NCBI GenBank assembly: GCA_003650305.1
Contig: QMOV01000002.1
Location: 17,513 to 81,512 of the forward strand
Origin: Bacteroidota bacterium
GTDB lineage: Bacteria > Bacteroidota > Bacteroidia > Flavobacteriales > Flavobacteriaceae
Length of the DNA stretch: 64,000 bases
Direction of reading: 5' to 3'
In this document: one piece after another, positions 52,285-63,623 of the stretch
Numbering within the stretch: the stretch's first letter is position 1
Layout of the letters: each line of letters opens with the position of its first letter
The notes under the pieces: model-generated
The model's database searches: none
Seen by the model: only the letters and a program-made list of their open reading frames with translations
Told to the model about the DNA's origin: nothing
Made by a program: the position numbers and the translations under genes

Positions 52285-53328
52285 CTATCGTTTTACACCT
52301 TGACTAGATAAATATCTCTGATATGCTCTGGCATTTTGGTTGTGTTGTGATAAGGTTTTTGCAAACTTATGAAAGCCAGGTTTTTGAGCATCTGCAGCAA
52401 AATAAAAATAGTTATGTTTTTCATAATTCAAGACTGCATCTATAGCCGAAATATTTGGCATCGAAATTAAACCAGGTGGTAATCCTGCATTTTTGTATGT
52501 ATTATATGGTGAATCTATAGTTTTATGTTCGTTTAACACACGTCTAATAGTTGTGTTCTTATATTTGGGTAATTGGTATGCTGCAAATTTTAAGGTTGGA
52601 TCTGCTTGCAAAGGCCATTTGTTTTTTAATCGGTTAATATAAACTCCTGCAATTTTTGCTTGTTCGCCTTTTTGCTTAGATTCTTCATAAACAATTGAAG
52701 CTAATGTCATCACTTCATCTTGATTTAATTCTATCTTATTTGCTTTAGTCAAGCGTGATTTGTTCCAAAAGTGGTTGTATTCTTTTAGCATTCTTGTTCT
52801 AAATTCTTCAGCCGAAGTATTCCAAAACAACTCGTAGCTATTTGGCAAATACATGCCTAAAGCTGTTACTTTTGTTAAATTGTTTTGATTGTAAAATGCA
52901 GTATCTCTCATTGTACTTATTAATGTAGTACTATCTGCTTCAATTTGTTTGGCAACTCTTCCTGCTAATTGCTCTAACGAATTTTGATTATTGAAAGAGA
53001 GACGTATCGGTATATTATTACTTCTAATAGAATTAATAATGTCGTTATTATTCATATCCTTCGTAATACGATATTTTCCTGCTTTAATATTAATGTTATA
53101 CTTTTTTCTGGCTGCTAAAGCATCAAACGTTTTAATATCTTTTAATAATGGGATTAAATCATCTCTTACATTCTGGTAATTGGCATGTGAAGAAATATAA
53201 ATATAAGCCTCATTATTATTGAATGCTGTATTAGGAACTAACATTGCAGAATAAACATAATAGGCAAAATAGCCTATAATAACCAATCCTATCATTGCTA
53301 CTGCAAATAGTATCTTTTTAAAGTACAT
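52285..53328 (-). CDS. mltG: Endolytic transglycosylase MltG
   Basis: ASIVYEESKQKGEQAKIAGVYINRLKNKWPLQADPTLKFA, SPYNTYKNAGLPPGLISMPNISAIDA. Confidence 0.95.
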   Translation of the reverse strand: MYFKKILFAVAMIGLVIIGYFAYYVYSAMLVPNTAFNNNEAYIYISSHANYQNVRDDLIPLLKDIKTFDALAARKKYNINIKAGKYRITKDMNNNDIINSIRSNNIPIRLSFNNQNSLEQLAGRVAKQIEADSTTLISTMRDTAFYNQNNLTKVTALGMYLPNSYELFWNTSAEEFRTRMLKEYNHFWNKSRLTKANKIELNQDEVMTLASIVYEESKQKGEQAKIAGVYINRLKNKWPLQADPTLKFAAYQLPKYKNTTIRRVLNEHKTIDSPYNTYKNAGLPPGLISMPNISAIDAVLNYEKHNYFYFAADAQKPGFHKFAKTLSQHNQNARAYQRYLSSQGVKR

Positions 53329-53851
53329 CTGTGTTTATTAGTTGAAATAAATATTCGTTCTTATAAATTCCATCAACCAAATTCCAGTCTTCTTTTAATC
53401 CCACTTTTTTAAAGCCTTGATTTGTAAAAAGAGTAATACTTGCTTCATTTTCTTCAAAAATATTACAATACAACTGATGCAAGTATAAATGGTTAAAACA
53501 ATAATCGGTTAATAAGTTAAGTGCTTCAGAAGCAAATCCATGCTTTCGGTCTTTGGTTTCTTTTATTAAAATCCCTATTCCTGCACGATTGTTTTTAAAA
53601 TCGAATTCAAAGATATCTATCATGCCCAAAGCCTCATCGTTATAATTAGAAATAACCAATCGCAATTGCTTAACTTCATAAATATCTTTATGAGCATTAT
53701 CTAGATATTGCTTAATTAAAAACTTTGAATATGGCGTTTGAGTGCTACTGATTTTCCAAAAGCTTTCATCATTTTCAATTGTATGAATAAAGTCTAAATC
53801 CTCTGGTTCTAGAGCTCTTAAGTAAATATGTTTTCCTTTTAAAGTTACCAT
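53318..53851 (-). CDS. GNAT (RimJ/RimL-like) acetyltransferase
   Basis: YLRALEPEDLDFIHTIEND, GIGILIKETKDRKHGFASEALNLLTDYCFNHLYLHQLYCNI. Confidence 0.88.
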   Translation of the reverse strand: MVTLKGKHIYLRALEPEDLDFIHTIENDESFWKISSTQTPYSKFLIKQYLDNAHKDIYEVKQLRLVISNYNDEALGMIDIFEFDFKNNRAGIGILIKETKDRKHGFASEALNLLTDYCFNHLYLHQLYCNIFEENEASITLFTNQGFKKVGLKEDWNLVDGIYKNEYLFQLINTDVL

Positions 53852-54624
53852 TCTATCTCTCCTTTATACACTTGAGTTGCAGTACCTATTAGCCAAATAT
53901 TAACATAGGAATCTCCTTGTTTTTTAAAAGACACTTTTAAATTACCTCCTTTGGTATTTAATGATACAAGATTCTTTTCGGTTTCACCAATATAATGCAT
54001 TGCAAGAGCAACAGCAGTTACACCAGTGCCGCAAGAAAGCGTTTCGTCTTCAACACCTCTTTCATAAGTTCTCACAGAAAAAGTTTCATCATTAACTTTT
54101 TCAACAAAATTTACATTAACACCTTCATCTTTATAAGCTCTACTATAACGTATTTTTGAGCCTTCCTGCTTCACATTTAGTTGATCAATATCACCTATAC
54201 ATGTTACATAATGAGGAGAACCTGTATCTAAAAAAACGTGATTATTAAAATTCTGTATTTGTGTAACATCATGCATCTTGAGCTTTATTAAACCATCTTC
54301 AACTACCGCATGATGAATACCATCTATAGCTTCAAACGTTGCCTTTTCATCAATAATTCCTAAATAACTTGCAAAGTCTGTTATGCAGCGTCCACCGTTT
54401 CCACACATAGAACTTTCATTCCCATCAGCATTAAAATGTATCATTTTAAAATCTACTTTGTCGTCCAATTCAAGTAATATAAAACCATCTGCTCCAATAC
54501 CAAAACGTCGGTCGCACAAATGCGCAATAAGTGTAGTATTGTTTTTATCGAAAAGATCTTGTCTGTTATCAATAATTACAAAATCATTTCCTGTGCCTTG
54601 ATATTTATAAAATGTATGTTGCAT
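53845..54624 (-). CDS. dapF: Diaminopimelate epimerase
   Basis: MQHTFYKYQGTGNDFVIIDNR, DGNESSMCGNGGRC, ETLSCGTGVTAVA; start refined from 54636. Confidence 0.95.
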   Translation of the reverse strand: MQHTFYKYQGTGNDFVIIDNRQDLFDKNNTTLIAHLCDRRFGIGADGFILLELDDKVDFKMIHFNADGNESSMCGNGGRCITDFASYLGIIDEKATFEAIDGIHHAVVEDGLIKLKMHDVTQIQNFNNHVFLDTGSPHYVTCIGDIDQLNVKQEGSKIRYSRAYKDEGVNVNFVEKVNDETFSVRTYERGVEDETLSCGTGVTAVALAMHYIGETEKNLVSLNTKGGNLKVSFKKQGDSYVNIWLIGTATQVYKGEIEW

Positions 54625-54757
54625 AAGAATGAGCAAATATAAAAATATATAATCTTACTTGCAGTGTTAAATAGTAGTTAAAGTTAAATAGTGCTTTCAA
54701 TAAATAATTAATTTTAATCGTTAGTTAATATATTTAGAATACTTAAAATTTAATACC

Positions 54758-56170
54758 ATGAAAAAGATTTTAACTCTGGTTTTAGTTTCGGTAATAGGCG
54801 GAATTTTTACATTAGGTGCGTATAAACTCTTTATTGAAAAAGACAATAATACTGAATTAAACCAAACTCCAATTTTAACACCTATAACTGTTCCTGTAAA
54901 TTATAGTTCAGATAATAAAAGCTTAGCCGCTGAATCTACTATAGATTTTACTTTTGCAGCAGAAAAAACTATAAATACTGTTGTGCATGTAAAAAACACA
55001 ACTGTAAATTCTGGACAAATAACTTTAGAAGATTTGTTTTATGGAAGACGTTCTCAACGCCAGCAAATTGGTACAGGTTCTGGAGTTATTATTTCTCCAG
55101 ATGGCTATATTATTACTAATAATCATGTTATTGTCGGCGCACAATCTATTGCAATAACAACTAACCACAATAAAACTTATAAAGCTGAGTTGATTGGAGC
55201 AGATCCAAAAACTGATATTGCATTACTTAAAATTAATGCAGATAAAAATTTACCATATACAACATTTGCTGATAGCGATAATGCAAAAATTGGTGAATGG
55301 GTTTTGGCTATTGGCAATCCATTTAATTTAACATCCACAGTAACTGCTGGAATAATTAGTGCTAAGTCTAGGGATTTATTTGGAGGAAGTACACAGTCAT
55401 TTATTCAAACAGATGCTGCTGTAAATCCAGGGAATTCTGGTGGTGCATTAGTAAATACCAATGGCGATCTTATTGGAATTAATACAGCTATCACTTCGCA
55501 AACTGGAAACTATGTTGGATATTCTTTTGCAGTACCAAGTAATATTGCCAAAAAAGTTGTTGAAGACATTATGGAGTTTGGCAATGTGCAAAACGGAATT
55601 CTCGGTATAACAGGTAGTACATTAAATAGTAAATCTGCCGATATGTTTGGTGTTAATGAAACAGAAGGTTTTTATGTAAATGAAGTTTTAGAAAATTCTG
55701 GTGCTGACAAGGCTGGGTTAAAATCTGGCGATATTATTAAACAATTAGATAATATTGAGATTTCAAAATTTTCAGATTTAAGAGGATTTTTAAATGCCAA
55801 AAGTCCAAATGACATTGTTAATGTTAAAGTATTAAGAGATGGAAACGAAAAAACATTTCATGTAAAACTTTTAAAGAATTTAACCATTGATTTTCCAGTT
55901 ATTGGTTTACTAACAGAAGTATCTGTAAATGAATTAAAACAACATAAAACAAGTTATGGTTTAAAAATTTCACGCTTAAATAATAAGTATCAAAATTATT
56001 GGAGAAAAAATGGTGTTAAAGAAGGGACCATTATAACAGCAATAAATGATGTAAAGTTAACATCTATTGAAGATGCAGAAAAAATAATAAGTAATCGCTC
56101 AAAAGATGAGTCTTTACGCATTGAACTTATTAATAGTAAAGGCGAAAAAGAGCGTTACAATTTTAGGTAA
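54758..56170 (+). CDS. HtrA/DegP-family trypsin-like serine protease with PDZ domains
   Basis: IGTGSGVIISPDGYIITNNHVI, TDIALLKI, QTDAAVNPGNSGGALVN. Confidence 0.93.
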   Translation: MKKILTLVLVSVIGGIFTLGAYKLFIEKDNNTELNQTPILTPITVPVNYSSDNKSLAAESTIDFTFAAEKTINTVVHVKNTTVNSGQITLEDLFYGRRSQRQQIGTGSGVIISPDGYIITNNHVIVGAQSIAITTNHNKTYKAELIGADPKTDIALLKINADKNLPYTTFADSDNAKIGEWVLAIGNPFNLTSTVTAGIISAKSRDLFGGSTQSFIQTDAAVNPGNSGGALVNTNGDLIGINTAITSQTGNYVGYSFAVPSNIAKKVVEDIMEFGNVQNGILGITGSTLNSKSADMFGVNETEGFYVNEVLENSGADKAGLKSGDIIKQLDNIEISKFSDLRGFLNAKSPNDIVNVKVLRDGNEKTFHVKLLKNLTIDFPVIGLLTEVSVNELKQHKTSYGLKISRLNNKYQNYWRKNGVKEGTIITAINDVKLTSIEDAEKIISNRSKDESLRIELINSKGEKERYNFR

Positions 56171-56192
56171 ATGTAGTATAATTGAGCATAAT

Positions 56193-56233
56193 AAACCCTC
56201 AACCGAAAGCAAGGTTTTGAGGGTTTTATTTTT
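56193..56233 (+). terminator. Intrinsic terminator downstream of htrA-like gene
   Basis: aaaccctcaa ... ttgagggttt, 10-bp stem (56193-56202/56217-56226) then T-rich tract. Confidence 0.8.
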
Positions 56234-56419
56234 TAATCCGTTTACACTTTCGTTTCTGCGAACAAAAAAACTAATTGAAATATATTAAATGCTTTGTCTC
56301 TAAAAATGTCGTTTTATATAAATTCATAAATTGAATATCATTTATTTAAAATATAGTTACGAAAACGTTTGAAATAAACTATTTTTGCAAAAAATTAAAC
56401 ACCTTTAAACCAAACAGCA

Positions 56420-57868
56420 ATGAGTTTTATAGAAACTTATGAAAAAGAATTAGCGCTACAAGCTGGAAGAAGAAGAGCAACTGTCGAATTTATTAAAATT
56501 GTAAGTGACCTCTGGTATGACAAATCAATTGAATTAGTCCTTTTTAGAAATCAATTAATAGACCGCAATGTTAGCGAAATTTTAAACCTTCACGAATACG
56601 CTAGAGAATTTGTTCAAAAACCAGTTTCAATTTTCGATTCAGTAGAAATTGCACAAGCCATAAAAACTCTAGACATTCCTCCTGCTAAATTAGATATTGG
56701 TAAACTAACTTTTGAGTATCATTTAGAAGATGAAAAATATCATGATGCTATTGCATTCGTATCGGATAAACTAAAAAATGCAGGCAAGAATAACAATATT
56801 AAACCAAAAGATGTTGTACTGTATGGTTTTGGAAGAATTGGTCGTCTTGTTGCACGAGAGCTAATGTCTAAAACAGGTAAAGGAAGCCAACTACGTTTAA
56901 GAGCTATAGTAACACGTGGAGATATTAATGAAGTTATTCTTGAAAAAAGAGCTTCTTTATTGCGTAACGATTCTGTTCATGGCGAGTTTTCTGGAACTGT
57001 AATTGGAGATATTGAAAACCACGCACTTATTATTAACGGGACAACAGTTAACATAATTTCTGCCAATACTCCAGAAGATATAGATTATACAACTTACAGA
57101 ATTAATAATGCATTAGTTATAGATAATACTGGAGCGTTTAGAGATAAAAAAGGCTTAGGTCTTCATTTAATTTCAAAAGGTGTAGATAAAGTCTTATTAA
57201 CTGCTCCAGGAAAAGGAGTTCCAAATATTGTTCATGGTGTAAATCAGTTTGAAAATGATCCTGAAATAATTGACATTTTTTCTGCTGCCTCTTGTACAAC
57301 TAATGCTATTACTCCTATTTTAAAAGTTATTGAAGATTCTTTTGGTGTAAAAAGTGGACATTTAGAAACCATACACGCTTATACTAACGATCAGAATTTA
57401 GTCGACAATTTTCATAAAAAATATCGTCGTGGCAGAGCTGCTGCACTAAATATGGTAATTACTGAAACTGGAGCTGGAAACGCAGTAAGTAAAGCGTTGC
57501 CTTCGTTAGAAGGAAAATTAACTTCTAACGCTATTAGAGTTCCAGTACCAAATGGTTCGCTCGCTATTTTAAATCTTAATTTAGAAAAGGCAACTTCGAT
57601 TGAAGGCGTAAATTATGCTATAAAAAAATATGCTCTAGAAGGCGATTTAGTTGAGCAGATTAAATACGAGTTAAGTGACGAATTAGTATCAAGCGATATT
57701 GTTGGCAGTTCAGCTCCAGCAATTTACGATAGCAAAGCTACTATTGTGCGCAAAGATGGAAAAAATGTTATCCTTTACGTTTGGTATGACAATGAATATG
57801 GCTACAGCCATCAAGTTATACGACTTGCAAAATATATTGCCAAAGTAAGACGTTACACTTACTATTAA
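56420..57868 (+). CDS. Glyceraldehyde-3-phosphate dehydrogenase, long form with about 130-aa N-terminal extension
   Basis: VVLYGFGRIGRLVAREL, SAASCTTNAITPILK, IHAYTNDQNLVDN, WYDNEYGYSHQV. Confidence 0.92.
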   Translation: MSFIETYEKELALQAGRRRATVEFIKIVSDLWYDKSIELVLFRNQLIDRNVSEILNLHEYAREFVQKPVSIFDSVEIAQAIKTLDIPPAKLDIGKLTFEYHLEDEKYHDAIAFVSDKLKNAGKNNNIKPKDVVLYGFGRIGRLVARELMSKTGKGSQLRLRAIVTRGDINEVILEKRASLLRNDSVHGEFSGTVIGDIENHALIINGTTVNIISANTPEDIDYTTYRINNALVIDNTGAFRDKKGLGLHLISKGVDKVLLTAPGKGVPNIVHGVNQFENDPEIIDIFSAASCTTNAITPILKVIEDSFGVKSGHLETIHAYTNDQNLVDNFHKKYRRGRAAALNMVITETGAGNAVSKALPSLEGKLTSNAIRVPVPNGSLAILNLNLEKATSIEGVNYAIKKYALEGDLVEQIKYELSDELVSSDIVGSSAPAIYDSKATIVRKDGKNVILYVWYDNEYGYSHQVIRLAKYIAKVRRYTYY

Positions 57869-57983
57869 TAATAGTAAAATCTAAAAAATAAGTTTCGCCG
57901 TATATATAATTGCTTCTCAGATTGTGAGGCTTATAAATTTAATAATTATATTTACCAACATCTATAACTAATCGACCCTAAAA

Positions 57984-58601
57984 ATGAAAGCATTGAAATT
58001 TTCAATATTAATTCTTCTTATAATTTTTGGTTCAACTTTTATATCTGCTCAAGAGAAAAAACAGCAATCGTTAAATGACGGTACAATTGAGGATCAATTC
58101 GAATTTGTTATAAAAAAATCAAGCAATTGGAGAGATGAAAGAGGGCAATCTTATGAAGTCATTAAGAGAAACTTGATGCTTACTTTAAAGTCACATACTG
58201 TAGACTCTTTAAAAGCTATTCAAACCAAATTAAATGATACAAGAGGCGTTGTAAATAAACAACAGAAAGAGATTGATGAGTTAAAAACTAACTTATCTAA
58301 AACTCAAGACACATTATTTGCAACTAATGAAGAAAAAAATAGCATGACTCTGTTTGGATTACAGATGAGTAAAATGAGTTATAACTTGATAATGTGGTTA
58401 ATTATAATTGCTTTATTAGTACTCTTAATACTCTTTATATATAAATTTAATAATAGCAACTCGATTACGAGAATAGCAAGAAATAATTTAGCAGACATTG
58501 AAGAAGAATTTGAAGAGCATAGAAGAAATGCACTAGAACGTGAGCAAAAAGTTAGACGACAACTTCAAGATGAAATAAATAAACAAAAAGGAGCAAAATA
58601 A
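57984..58601 (+). CDS. Secreted/membrane coiled-coil hypothetical protein
   Basis: Signal peptide, long coiled-coil, central TM IMWLIIIALLVLLILFIY, charged C-terminus. Confidence 0.6.
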   Translation: MKALKFSILILLIIFGSTFISAQEKKQQSLNDGTIEDQFEFVIKKSSNWRDERGQSYEVIKRNLMLTLKSHTVDSLKAIQTKLNDTRGVVNKQQKEIDELKTNLSKTQDTLFATNEEKNSMTLFGLQMSKMSYNLIMWLIIIALLVLLILFIYKFNNSNSITRIARNNLADIEEEFEEHRRNALEREQKVRRQLQDEINKQKGAK

Positions 58602-58624
58602 GGTTTCTTAAAAAATAAATAAAA

Positions 58625-58653
58625 ATTCGTAATTTACCGTTACGGATTTTTTT
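58625..58653 (+). terminator. Intrinsic terminator abutting the next start codon
   Basis: attcgtaa-tttaccg-ttacggat (8 bp, one G-U) followed by T7 ending at the ATG of 58654. Confidence 0.7.
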
Positions 58654-59103
58654 ATGCACATCATTAAAGCACATATAGAACACCTCGAGCAAATAGTTCC
58701 TCTTTTTGATGCATATCGAGTATTTTACAAAAGACCTTCAGATAAAGATACTGCAAAGCAATTTTTATTTGACCGCTTAAAAAATAGAGAGGCAATAATT
58801 TTTTTAGCAATTGTAGATAATAAAGCCGTTGGTTTTACAATATTGTATCCTTCGTTTTCTTCAGTATCTATGCAACCTATTTATATTCTAAACGATTTAT
58901 ACGTTACAAAAGAGTATAGAAAACGAGGTATTGGTGTTGCGCTTTTAAACAAAGCGAAACAATTATGCAAAGAACATAAATATAAAGGATTAGCATTACA
59001 AACCGAAACAACTAATCCAGCACAGCATTTATACGAAAGTTTAGGATGGAAAAAAGATACCGATTTACAATACTTTTGGACAAATGAAGAATTATTAACT
59101 TAA
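58654..59103 (+). CDS. GNAT N-acetyltransferase
   Basis: LNDLYVTKEYRKRGIGVALLNKAKQLC, LQTETTNPAQHLYESLGW. Confidence 0.9.
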   Translation: MHIIKAHIEHLEQIVPLFDAYRVFYKRPSDKDTAKQFLFDRLKNREAIIFLAIVDNKAVGFTILYPSFSSVSMQPIYILNDLYVTKEYRKRGIGVALLNKAKQLCKEHKYKGLALQTETTNPAQHLYESLGWKKDTDLQYFWTNEELLT

Positions 59104-59142
59104 GAAGATTCTTCGCATCTTTGTACTTTACACATTTAACTA

Positions 59143-59820
59143 ATGAGAATAGACATCATAACTGTTTTACCAGAATTATTAAAAAGTCCGTTTGAAGCTT
59201 CCATTTTAAAAAGAGCTATAGAAGCAAAACTGGTAGAAATCCATTTTCATAATTTAAGAGACTACACAACCGATAATTATAAATCTATCGACGATACACA
59301 ATTTGGCGGAGGTGCTGGCATGGTTATGATGATTGAACCTATAGATAAGTGTATCTCTAAACTAAAAGTTGAACGCGATTACGACGACATAATTTATATG
59401 ACACCTGATGGCGAAACACTTAATCAAAGTATTGCCAACCACATTTCAACAAAAGAAAATATTATCATTCTCTGCGGTCATTATAAAGGTGTAGATCAAC
59501 GTGTAAGAGAACAGTTTATAACACGAGAAATCTCGATAGGTGATTATGTACTTTCTGGTGGAGAACTAGGTGCAGCAGTCCTTTGCGATGCTATAATACG
59601 ATTAATTCCAGGCGTTTTAGGAAATGAAACCTCTGCACTAACCGATTCCTTTCAAGATAATGTATTGTCACCACCAATATATACAAGACCAAGAGATTAT
59701 AAAGGATGGAAAGTCCCAAAAGTATTGTTTAGTGGTAATTTTCCTGAAATAGAAAAATGGCGAGAAGAAGAAGCTTATAAACGTACCAAAGAACGTCGTC
59801 CAGATTTGTTGGATGAATAA
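59143..59820 (+). CDS. trmD: tRNA (guanine-N1)-methyltransferase
   Basis: [54 protein letters not shown]. Confidence 0.96.
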   Translation: MRIDIITVLPELLKSPFEASILKRAIEAKLVEIHFHNLRDYTTDNYKSIDDTQFGGGAGMVMMIEPIDKCISKLKVERDYDDIIYMTPDGETLNQSIANHISTKENIIILCGHYKGVDQRVREQFITREISIGDYVLSGGELGAAVLCDAIIRLIPGVLGNETSALTDSFQDNVLSPPIYTRPRDYKGWKVPKVLFSGNFPEIEKWREEEAYKRTKERRPDLLDE

Positions 59821-60033
59821 TATTTATTACTTCAGAATTAAAAATGCAAAATAACGAGTAATAGTATTGTATTACACTACAAAACACAAACGACAATGCA
59901 TTTGATAAGATGTTAAAAAAGCCAAATAAACATTGCAGATTACTAAATATTGATTATTTTTGCACCCAATTTTGGGTTAACCTCTGGCGAGAATCGTAAA
60001 TGTTATTTCGAATTAATTATTAAATTTAAAGAC

Positions 60034-60387
60034 ATGGAATCTTTATTAAAATTTGTTCAAGACGAATTTGTAACAAAAAAAGATTTAGCAGAATTTAGTG
60101 CTGGTGATACAATTACAGTATATTACGAAATTAAGGAAGGTAACAAAAAACGTACTCAATTTTATAGAGGTGTTGTTTTACAAAGAAGAGGCACTGGTAG
60201 TTCTGAAACCTTTACCATAAGAAAAATGTCTGGTACTATTGGAGTAGAGCGTATATTCCCTATTAATATGCCAGCTTTACAAAAAATAGAGGTTAATAAA
60301 AAAGGTAAAGTTCGTAGAGCACGAATCTTTTACTTTAGAGACCTAACTGGTAAAAAAGCTAGAATTAAAGAAAGTAGACATAGTTAA
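60034..60387 (+). CDS. rplS: 50S ribosomal protein L19 (start corrected from 59950)
   Basis: MESLLKFVQDEF...FSAGDTITVYYEIKEGNKKRTQFYRGVVLQRRGTGSSETFTIRKMSGTIGVERIFPI. Confidence 0.95.
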   Translation: MESLLKFVQDEFVTKKDLAEFSAGDTITVYYEIKEGNKKRTQFYRGVVLQRRGTGSSETFTIRKMSGTIGVERIFPINMPALQKIEVNKKGKVRRARIFYFRDLTGKKARIKESRHS

Positions 60388-60629
60388 TATTACTCTATTA
60401 AAATATTATAAAGCGCTGTTTTAAATAAAATTTAGATCAGCGTTTTTTTATTAACAAAAGTTAATAACTATAGTTTATAAATGGTTAATATCTAAATATA
60501 TAAAAAATTTGCATTTGTAAATTCTTGCTATATATTAGCAGAAGAATTAATAACAACCTAGTTGGTTTTATTTGAAAAAGTAAATTTAAATTTAATTCTA
60601 AAAAATAAAGTAACGTTCTTTATATAATT

Positions 60630-61065
60630 GTTTTTTGAGGTTTTAAGGTGCTATGTGTATGCATATGTTAACCAAAAGACCAAGAAGTTTTTAAAAGGGC
60701 TACATGTTTAGGCAGGCAGAGAACTAGAAAGACGGAAAGTTTCTAAAATTAGCAGGATCGAAAGTGAAACCTAAATAAAAGAAGCAATGCTTTAAAAGTT
60801 GTAGGTTGTGAAAACGAAATATAATGGATAAAGGATCAAGAAAGGCAATTAAAACTGGAGCATTTTGGTAACAGGTCAATACATTTTGATAGTTACAACA
60901 CAGAATGTTTCATTGAGGTAGGGGGACTTGAACCGAAAAGAGTGAAAGATGAAAATTCGATCATTTGGGGTTAGCTGCAAAGCTAAATAGGTCACGAAGA
61001 ACTATGTCAAAGAAAGCCATGTCAGAGTAGTTAATTCTACAGTGATATGGCTTTTGTTTTTATAT
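60630..61065 (+). ncRNA. Candidate unassigned structured RNA between rplS and icd
   Basis: No ORF of 60 aa or more on either strand in 60388-61217; hand count 60661-61020 gives about 36% GC with G:C 84:44, against about 17% GC in 60421-60600; GCAA-capped hairpin at 60971-60986; ends in a strong terminator. Confidence 0.5.
61013..61065 (+). terminator. Strong intrinsic terminator at the end of the candidate RNA
   Basis: AAAGCCAT-g-TCA-ga-GTAG-ttaatt-CTAC-ag-TGA-t-ATGGCTTT then tgtttttat. Confidence 0.85.
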
Positions 61066-61217
61066 TCCTTTTGTTATTTATTTTTACTACTTCTAACACA
61101 AATTACTTCACCTATAATTGATGTATTTTACTATCTAATTTTGTATATTTGTATTACAAAAAATCAGATTACAATTGCAACTACTTTTCTCTTCAAAAAA
61201 ATTTAAACCAAATCTAA

Positions 61218-63434
<2,217 letters not shown>

Positions 63435-63456
63435 AAGGAGTTCTATCTCTTTTATG

Positions 63457-63596
63457 GCGTTCCCTTTATTCTTGAATTAATCAAGAATAAAGGTCGTGCT
63501 TTCCACTATATCTTTTTATGTTTAAAGAATAATTTAAGTATCTCTAAAAAACCCTATATTAAAACATAAAAAGGATGCCGTTATAATCACTAACGC
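63457..63596. repeat. Structured multi-stem intergenic element
   Basis: Outer GCGTT (63457-63461)/AACGC (63592-63596); perfect 13-bp hairpin 63463-63475/63481-63493; 14-bp stem with one bulge 63510-63523/63562-63576. Confidence 0.75.
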
Positions 63597-63623
63597 AAAC
63601 CAAAAATTATGTATTTTTGAACT

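Noticed and set aside
60653-60694. Short ORF MCMHMLTKRPRSF at the 5' part of the rplS-icd candidate RNA
   Set aside because: Only 13 codons, no conservation evidence available; could be chance. Not reported as a CDS or leader peptide.
60905-60935. GGTTCAAGTCCCCC on the minus strand resembling a tRNA T-arm
   Set aside because: The 5' side of the T-stem does not pair and no anticodon or acceptor arms are visible; treated as coincidence.
60630-61065. RNase P RNA or tmRNA identity for the rplS-icd block
   Set aside because: No GAGGAAAGTCC or ACAGAA-type RNase P core, and no tmRNA acceptor ends or resume ORF recognisable by eye.
63457-63596. Integron attC site interpretation of the structured element
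   Set aside because: The terminal GCGTT/AACGC bases do not match the RYYYAAC/GTTRRRY core orientation and no integrase or cassette array is present.
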